Of a stretch of 24,173 bases of DNA, positions 19,444 to 24,173 are shown piece by piece; within the stretch, counting starts at the first letter, position 1; each line of letters begins with the position of its first letter. This stretch comes from a virus. The stretch spans positions 1-24,173 of IMG/VR virus record IMGVR_UViG_3300031884_000137, one strand, 5' to 3'. The notes beneath the pieces are model-generated. The model was not told the origin of the DNA, did not search any database, and was given only the letters and a program-made list of their open reading frames with translations. Both the position numbers and the translations under genes were made by a program.

Positions 19444-21045
19444 ATGGCTTTCGTTCTAGCGGATCGGGTAAAAGAAACTACAACTTCTCCTGGTACAGGC
19501 ACAGCTACCTTAAATGGTGCTGCGTCTGGTTATCAATCCTTTTCTGCTGGAATTGGAGCCAACAATACTACGTATTACACCATAGCTGACCAATCAGGTA
19601 CTAACTGGGAAGTTGGTTATGGAACTATCGGGGCAGGCGGTACAACTCTTGCGAGAACTACCGTCCTAGCTTCCTCTAATTCAGGATCACTGGTAAATTT
19701 TTCCAGTGGTACACAAGATGTATGGTGTGACTATGCAGCTAAAAAGGCTGCCATTCAAGACTCACTAGGAACAACAACTGTTCCACAATTAGCAACAAAC
19801 TCTACGACAAGCACAACTCCTGTGTTATCTTTTAATGCGTCTAATTCAAACTACGCAGCAGGTGCATCGGTATCTGGAAGTTATTTACAAACTTTGTTGC
19901 AAAACAAATCAGGCACTGCAGGAGCCTCTACCAACTACGTACTAAGTAATGACTTAGGCACGGACTCATCTTATTATGGTGAGTTTGGTATGAACTCTTC
20001 TGTATATAGTTCAGGAACTCCTTCTGATTTTTATAGTATTAATAACGGTGTTTATTTCTCAGGACATGACGGTGATATTACTGTAGGTTCTGGTAATGGT
20101 TATAAATATTACATGGCTTGGGGCACTACAGGTAACAATGCCCACGTTATTAACGCTTCAGGTGCTCTTGGTTTATCTACCAACTTAGGCACTACTCCTG
20201 CTCTTAGCGGTACAACAGGCTATGGTACTTCTGGTCAAGTATTAACTAGTCAGGGAAGCTCTGCTGCTCCTATTTGGACAACACCTGCTACTGGTACAGT
20301 AACATCCGTAACAGGTAATGCTCCTGTTGTTTCTTCAGGCGGTACAACTCCTGCAATTAGCATGGCTGCAGCTACCACTTCTGTAAACGGTTATTTAACC
20401 TCTACAGATTGGAACACATTTAATAATAAATCTCCTGCAGCAGGCTCTTCTAGTATTACTACTACAGGTACAGTTACTTCAGGCACATGGTCTGCTTCTT
20501 TTGGTGCGGTAAGTGGTGCAAACTTAACTTCTTTAAACGGTTCTAATATTTCTAGCGGTACTGTAGCTGCTGCTCGTTTAGGTTCAGGAACTCCTTCAAG
20601 CTCTAACTATTTACGTGGTGACGGTACATGGTCTACCGTATCAGCTTCTCCTGCAGGCTCTAACACACAAGTACAATATAACTCTTCAGGCTCTTTTGCT
20701 GGCTCTGCTAACTTTACATTTGACGGTACTAACGTTCTTGTAGCAGGTACTGTATCAGGTGGTTCTGATGAGAGACTCAAAAAGAACTGGCGTAGCGTAG
20801 TATCTAACTTTATTGAGAAGTTATCTAAAGTTAAAGCAGGTATCTTTGATCGTACCGATCTAGAACTTACTCAGCCTGGTGTGTCTGCTCAGTCATTAAG
20901 AGAAGTATTACCAGAGGCCGTTCTTGAAGACGAGAATGGTATGTTATCTGTTAACTATGGCGGTGCAGCATTGTTGTCTGTAATTGAACTAGCTAAGGAA
21001 GTAGTTGCTTTACGTGCTGAAATCGAAGCTTTAAAGGCTAAATAA
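19444..21045 (+). CDS. Tail fibre with C-terminal S74 intramolecular chaperone
   Basis: 533 residues. N-terminal attachment domain (MAFVLADRVKETTTSPGTGT...GGTTLARTTVLASSNSGSLV, about 1-103), a Gly/Ser/Thr/Asn-rich shaft with repeated short elements (TGTVTSVTGNAPVVSSGGTTP, STDWNTFNNK, LGSGTPSSSNYLRGDGTW, residues about 260-410), and a C-terminal 93-residue peptidase S74 domain beginning SDERLKKNW (S441 the expected autocleavage serine) and ending in a helix LAKEVVALRAEIEALKAK that trimerises. The chaperone is normally removed after fibre folding. Host-recognition role is well supported by family. Start preceded by AGGAT. Confidence 0.9.
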   Translation: MAFVLADRVKETTTSPGTGTATLNGAASGYQSFSAGIGANNTTYYTIADQSGTNWEVGYGTIGAGGTTLARTTVLASSNSGSLVNFSSGTQDVWCDYAAKKAAIQDSLGTTTVPQLATNSTTSTTPVLSFNASNSNYAAGASVSGSYLQTLLQNKSGTAGASTNYVLSNDLGTDSSYYGEFGMNSSVYSSGTPSDFYSINNGVYFSGHDGDITVGSGNGYKYYMAWGTTGNNAHVINASGALGLSTNLGTTPALSGTTGYGTSGQVLTSQGSSAAPIWTTPATGTVTSVTGNAPVVSSGGTTPAISMAAATTSVNGYLTSTDWNTFNNKSPAAGSSSITTTGTVTSGTWSASFGAVSGANLTSLNGSNISSGTVAAARLGSGTPSSSNYLRGDGTWSTVSASPAGSNTQVQYNSSGSFAGSANFTFDGTNVLVAGTVSGGSDERLKKNWRSVVSNFIEKLSKVKAGIFDRTDLELTQPGVSAQSLREVLPEAVLEDENGMLSVNYGGAALLSVIELAKEVVALRAEIEALKAK

Positions 21046-22313
21046 TGTTCGGACGATATCCGAATTCTGGTGCTCCTTTTGCAGGATCATCAATACAAAA
21101 CTTAGCAAAAGCATTAACTGTTTCTGTAACAGCTACTATTAGTCTTTTAGCGACTAAAGTACAACAAAAAGCATTAACTATTAGTTCTACAGCTACTGTA
21201 AATATTGTAAAACAAATTAGTAAAATACTTAGTGTATTATCAAGTTCTGTAATTAGTATTGTAAAGTTTGTATCTAAGTTTATTAGTGTATTGTCAAGTT
21301 CTACAAGCAGTATTGTAAAGTCTGTTACACATAGTTTAAATGTACTAAGTACTGCAATAGTTTCTTTAGTTCGTTTACCTATTAAGCTATTGGCAGTAAC
21401 TTCTACTAGTACTGTAACTTATATCAGAGCTATTAATAAAATAATGGCTACTATTACAGACACAGTAATCGTGGTATTAACAGATATTGCACTGCATTTA
21501 GTTGCTTTTTCAGTTACTGTGACAGGGTCTCCAGTCATTAAAAAAGCTATTAGTGTCACTAAAACAATATCTAGCACAAGCACAGTAGCTTTAGTTAAAT
21601 TAATTGGTATTATTAAAAGTGTACTTTCTACTGCTACAGTAAGCATACTTAAAGGTACTTCTAAACTAAAAACATTATCAGTAAGCGTTACAGGGACTGT
21701 AAGTTTACTTAAAACTAGATTAGTTACTTTATTTGTCTTTATTAGCGGTACTCCTTTGTATGCTCAATTAAGTGGCATAGTAAACGATGCAATAGTTAAC
21801 TTAGAGACTATTAACGGTAACATCTCAGGCTATGCTAATGCCTATTACTTGACCCTACAAAAGCAAGTAAACAAAGTTATGACTTTATCTGAGACTGTTA
21901 TAGCTAGTTTAAGCAAAGCTAGAAACATTGTTTTAACTGTTTTAAGTACTGAAGTTGTGAGCCTTAAAAAGCAGTTAAATAAGATTTTAAGTATTGCTGA
22001 AGTAACTGTAGATACTTTAATAACTATCGGTCAGCATATACAGTTATTAGTAGTTAGCGTTACTGCTATTGTAAGCTTAAGAAAGTTACCTAATAAGTTG
22101 CTTTTTGTAGCAAGTCATGGTATAATAAGCCTGTTCAAGTTACAGATTAAAACTTTAACAGTCTTAGTAACTGGCTTTACTAGCTTGATAGCTCAGGTTG
22201 CTCCCATATTTGGTGCAATCTCCAGTAACGTGTATTATGCTATACAGCGAATCCGCAGTATAGATTTGGTTAAAATTAGGACTATTTTCTTGGACAAAAA
22301 TAATGGCAAATAG
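21045..22313 (+). CDS. Hydrophobic 18-residue repeat protein, 422 residues
   Basis: No known domain recognised. After a 20-residue N-terminus, about 17 units of mostly 18 (some 19-20) residues follow the pattern K-x-L-S-V-x-S-[ST]-x-x-V-S-[IL]-V-[KR], for example KILSVLSSSVISIVKFVS and KFISVLSSSTSSIVKSVT. The run is interrupted near residues 222-270 by a non-repeat segment (YAQLSGIVNDAIVNLETING) and resumes. Alternating hydrophobic/Ser-Thr residues argue for stacked beta strands (solenoid or trimeric shaft) rather than membrane helices. Start overlaps the fibre gene stop (TAATG); stop overlaps the next gene by 11 bases. Probably a virion or fibre component by position; similar repeats occur in other environmental phages. 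Confidence 0.75.
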   Translation: MFGRYPNSGAPFAGSSIQNLAKALTVSVTATISLLATKVQQKALTISSTATVNIVKQISKILSVLSSSVISIVKFVSKFISVLSSSTSSIVKSVTHSLNVLSTAIVSLVRLPIKLLAVTSTSTVTYIRAINKIMATITDTVIVVLTDIALHLVAFSVTVTGSPVIKKAISVTKTISSTSTVALVKLIGIIKSVLSTATVSILKGTSKLKTLSVSVTGTVSLLKTRLVTLFVFISGTPLYAQLSGIVNDAIVNLETINGNISGYANAYYLTLQKQVNKVMTLSETVIASLSKARNIVLTVLSTEVVSLKKQLNKILSIAEVTVDTLITIGQHIQLLVVSVTAIVSLRKLPNKLLFVASHGIISLFKLQIKTLTVLVTGFTSLIAQVAPIFGAISSNVYYAIQRIRSIDLVKIRTIFLDKNNGK

Positions 22314-22620
22314 CTTTACATATAAGATAACTAGTGAAAACGAGTTATTTACATTTAACTATAGTCAAGTATTAGACCCTGCAGAGACTATCTCTTCTGC
22401 TACATGTACTGCTATTACCCTTAACGGTGTAGACCCTAACCCTTCAGCGATCCTTGTAGGCTCTCCTGTGATTAGCGGTGCTAATGTGTCTCAACGTGTC
22501 TATAACGGTTTAAATGAAGTAACGTATCGCTTAGAAATGACAGCAACAACTTCCTATGGTAACGTGTATACAGCCATCGGTGATTTACCTGTTTATACTG
22601 CAGATTCTAGCTTAATTTAA
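22303..22620 (+). CDS. Fibre-tail adaptor-like protein, 105 residues
   Basis: An immunoglobulin-like strand pattern with LDPAETISSATCTAITLNG, VISGANVSQRVYNGLNEVTY and RLEMTATTSYGNVYTAIGD, which resembles proteins annotated as phage fibre-tail adaptors (the pattern 'D-GETI-SA...G...V.YRL...A.TS.G....' is familiar to me). It would link fibre proteins to the tail. Starts inside the repeat-protein gene and is one base apart from the next gene. Confidence 0.62.
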   Translation: MANSFTYKITSENELFTFNYSQVLDPAETISSATCTAITLNGVDPNPSAILVGSPVISGANVSQRVYNGLNEVTYRLEMTATTSYGNVYTAIGDLPVYTADSSLI

Positions 22621-22621
22621 T

Positions 22622-22909
22622 ATGAGTTATCAACCAACCTACGTAAGAGGCGACTGGAAAGCTTTATGCGGACAGTGCGGAAGGCAGGTCAAAGCCTCTG
22701 AACTAAGACAGCGTTGGGACGGCATTATGGTTGATGACCGTTGTTGGGAGCCTAGACAGCCCCAAGACTTTGTAAGAGGTGTTGCTGATTATCAAGCTCC
22801 TCCTTTTACTAGACCTGAGCCAGAATGGATTTTTATTGAAATACCACAACAGAACGACAATCTTAAAGTCTGTAATGGGTATGAATTTAACACACAACTT
22901 ATAGGATAA
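22622..22909 (+). CDS. Conserved phage protein with CxxC and WEPRQPQDFVRG motif
   Basis: 95 residues. The stretch CGQCGRQVKASELRQRWDG (C16, C19) and DDRCWEPRQPQDFVRG (C41) is a highly conserved signature that I recognise from many tailed phages of Gram-negative hosts, in which it sits among tail/fibre genes and has no assigned function. Three cysteines plus a neighbouring Asp could bind zinc. It starts one base after the upstream stop, so translation is probably coupled. Confidence 0.82.
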   Translation: MSYQPTYVRGDWKALCGQCGRQVKASELRQRWDGIMVDDRCWEPRQPQDFVRGVADYQAPPFTRPEPEWIFIEIPQQNDNLKVCNGYEFNTQLIG

Positions 22910-22912
22910 ATT

Positions 22913-23536
22913 ATGGGATATCCATTATTTACAAATAACGCAGCAACAGGATTGGTATCTCCAATTACGTCGTCTGCTACAACACTTACCGTCAACGGTG
23001 GTTCAGGAACTCTATTCCCTAACCCTACTGGTGGTAATTACTTTATGATTACCCTGATTAGTTCATCTTCAGGTAACATGGAGATTGTACAATGTACTGC
23101 TAGAAGTGGCGATACCTTTACTATTGTCCGTGCTCAAGAAGGTACTACAGCACAAGCTTTTGCTACAGGTGATTCTGTACAGCTTCGTATTACTGCAGGT
23201 AGCTTACAGACCTTTGCTAACCCTGTAGTAGTTAATAGCGTTGCTGCAGGTACAGGTATTGGAGTCTCAAGCTCCACAGGTAACGTCACAATTAGCAATA
23301 CAGGCGTTACTAATATTAATGCAGGTAGTGGTATTTCTGTGTCAGCAAATACAGGTACAGTTACTGTTTCGGCCACTGCACCTACATCAGTACCTAATCT
23401 GATTACAACTAACTTTACTGTTCAAGAATCAGGCGGTAAGTTAGTATTTAAATATGGAACTACAGTGATTGCATCACTAGATTCTTCTGGCAACTTTACC
23501 ACATTGGCTAACGTCAATGCTGCTGGTACACCTTAA
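22913..23536 (+). CDS. Tail fibre module protein, 207 residues
   Basis: An N-terminal domain (MGYPLFTNNAATGLVSPITS, GNMEIVQCTARSGDTFTIVR then AQEGTTAQAF) typical of phage tail-fibre attachment domains, followed by a repetitive shaft (GTGIGVSSSTGNVTISNTGV, GSGISVSANTGTVTVSATAP) and a short beta C-terminus (KLVFKYGTTVIASLDSSGNF). Probably a short fibre or a connector. AGGAT precedes the ATG by seven bases. The EIVQ-TARSGDTFTIVRAQEGTTA segment is analogous to the N-terminal module of the fibre at 19444. Confidence 0.78.
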   Translation: MGYPLFTNNAATGLVSPITSSATTLTVNGGSGTLFPNPTGGNYFMITLISSSSGNMEIVQCTARSGDTFTIVRAQEGTTAQAFATGDSVQLRITAGSLQTFANPVVVNSVAAGTGIGVSSSTGNVTISNTGVTNINAGSGISVSANTGTVTVSATAPTSVPNLITTNFTVQESGGKLVFKYGTTVIASLDSSGNFTTLANVNAAGTP

Positions 23537-23555
23537 TTTTAGGAGTTAATTAAAC

Positions 23556-24173
23556 ATGGCAACAACATCAATCGGTAGTTCTGGAGTAACCTTTCCAGAC
23601 TCCACAACACTAGCAACTTCTGCTGGTATTATTCCTGGTACAAAAGGTCAAGCCTTTACTTCTAACGGAACATTTACTATTCCTACTGGAGTTACTGCAC
23701 TTAAAATTACTGTAGTAGGTGGAGGTGCTGGTGGAAAAAGTGGCGGAGGTGGCGGTGGTGGTGGCGGTGCAGCAATTTCATATTTAACTGGTTTAACATC
23801 AGGAAATACACTTTCAGTTACGATTGGTGGTGGTGGAGGTGCTGGGAGTGGGGGTGGTAATTCTACTGTTGCTTCAGGAACACAAACCATTTCAACTATT
23901 ACTGGTGGAGGCGGAAACTCAACTGGAAGTTCTACTGGGGGTAGTGGTGGAACTGGGTCAGGAGGTACTATAAATATAAAAGGTGGAGGTGGTGGCGGAA
24001 GTGCTGGAGAAAGTCAACCATGTAATCAACTTTTTATAGCTGGTACTGGTGGTAATTCTATTTTAGGAGCAGGTGGAAATGGTGATGCACAGACTAATAG
24101 TCCAGCAGCAGGCGGTGCTGGCGGAAATTATGGAGGAGGTGGGGGTGGCTCATCTGCTGGTAGTGGTGCTAGG
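23556..24173 (+). CDS. Polyglycine-rich tail fibre/adhesin (C-terminus cut by window edge)
   Basis: 206 residues present, frame still open at the last base. The N-terminus (MATTSIGSSGVTFPDSTTLA, then GQAFTSNGTFTIPTGVTALK and ITVVGGGAGG) is the start of a glycine-rich fibre domain. From residue 54 onward there are runs of glycine (nine in a row at 63-71) mixed with Ser/Ala/Asn/Thr. In phage adhesins such as gp38 of T4-like phages, glycine runs pack as polyglycine-II helices that carry the receptor-binding loops; a comparable arrangement is inferred here. AGGAG is ten bases before the ATG. Receptor-binding part probably lies in the unseen C-terminus. Confidence 0.85.
   Translation, partial: MATTSIGSSGVTFPDSTTLATSAGIIPGTKGQAFTSNGTFTIPTGVTALKITVVGGGAGGKSGGGGGGGGGAAISYLTGLTSGNTLSVTIGGGGGAGSGGGNSTVASGTQTISTITGGGGNSTGSSTGGSGGTGSGGTINIKGGGGGGSAGESQPCNQLFIAGTGGNSILGAGGNGDAQTNSPAAGGAGGNYGGGGGGSSAGSGAR

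Noticed and set aside
21419-21646. Hydrophobic minus-strand frame within the repeat protein gene
   Set aside because: It is the antisense of the Ser/Thr/Val repeats and has no independent signal.
21105-22250. Multi-spanning membrane protein interpretation of the repeat protein
   Set aside because: Hydrophobic residues alternate with Ser/Thr and charged residues recur every 18 positions, so continuous 20-residue membrane helices are not formed; beta repeats fit better.
23648-23890. Proline-rich 80-codon frame on the minus strand
   Set aside because: It is the complement of the glycine codon runs in the fibre gene.
19444-24173. Target of a diversity-generating retroelement
   Set aside because: No reverse transcriptase or template repeat pair is visible; the fibre ends show an S74 domain or glycine runs, not a variable C-type lectin end.

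Overview
The window is a segment of a tailed double-stranded DNA phage (or prophage), AT-rich, with two divergent gene blocks separated by a roughly 840-bp non-coding control region (8815-9651). Minus-strand block (1-8814): a tightly packed leftward early/replication operon. Plus-strand block (9652-24173): rightward packaging, head and fibre genes. The T7-type primase-helicase and T7-type family A DNA polymerase, a portal of about 680 residues, a Mu gpT-like capsid protein and an S74-type tail fibre together suggest a podovirus-like phage of an environmental Gram-negative bacterium. Neither the host nor the morphotype can be proven here, because tail tube/nozzle, lysis and integration genes lie outside the window or are not recognised. 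No phage RNA polymerase is visible. A consensus sigma-70 promoter in front of the terminase genes implies use of host RNA polymerase.

Left block, in transcription order from 8814 down to 1: a 29-residue membrane peptide, a 44-residue protein, a GP88-family cysteine-rich protein, a hairpin, a WYL_2/SH3-barrel-like protein, and then a long chain of very small genes joined by ATGA, TAATG or slightly longer overlaps. That chain includes a 44-residue protein that looks like sigma-70 region 4 alone, a TTG-started membrane microprotein and a CxxC/CxxC protein. The operon ends with primase-helicase, two tandem paralogues, three small genes (one a short membrane protein, one with a signal peptide) and DNA polymerase, which runs off the left edge. 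The polymerase lacks most of the T7 thioredoxin-binding insertion. Several real genes here are under 60 codons and are called from overlaps and ribosome-binding sites.

Control region: candidate leftward promoter, operator-like inverted repeats, an array of CTAGGCAGG-type direct repeats with partly helical spacing, a Fur-box-like palindrome, two tracts of 9-bp-phased AGCC motifs, and a TTGACA-17-TATAAT promoter reading into the right block. The region could hold the replication origin and/or packaging site.

Right block: terminase small subunit, HNH protein, terminase large subunit, portal, small protein, GroES-like co-chaperonin, coiled-coil scaffold candidate, two small structural proteins, major capsid protein; then an internal sigma-70-like promoter and a series of surface/fibre proteins. 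These include an S74-chaperone tail fibre, an unusual protein made of about 17 hydrophobic 18-residue repeats, a fibre-tail adaptor candidate, a cysteine-containing conserved protein, a fibre-module protein and a polyglycine-rich fibre cut by the right edge.
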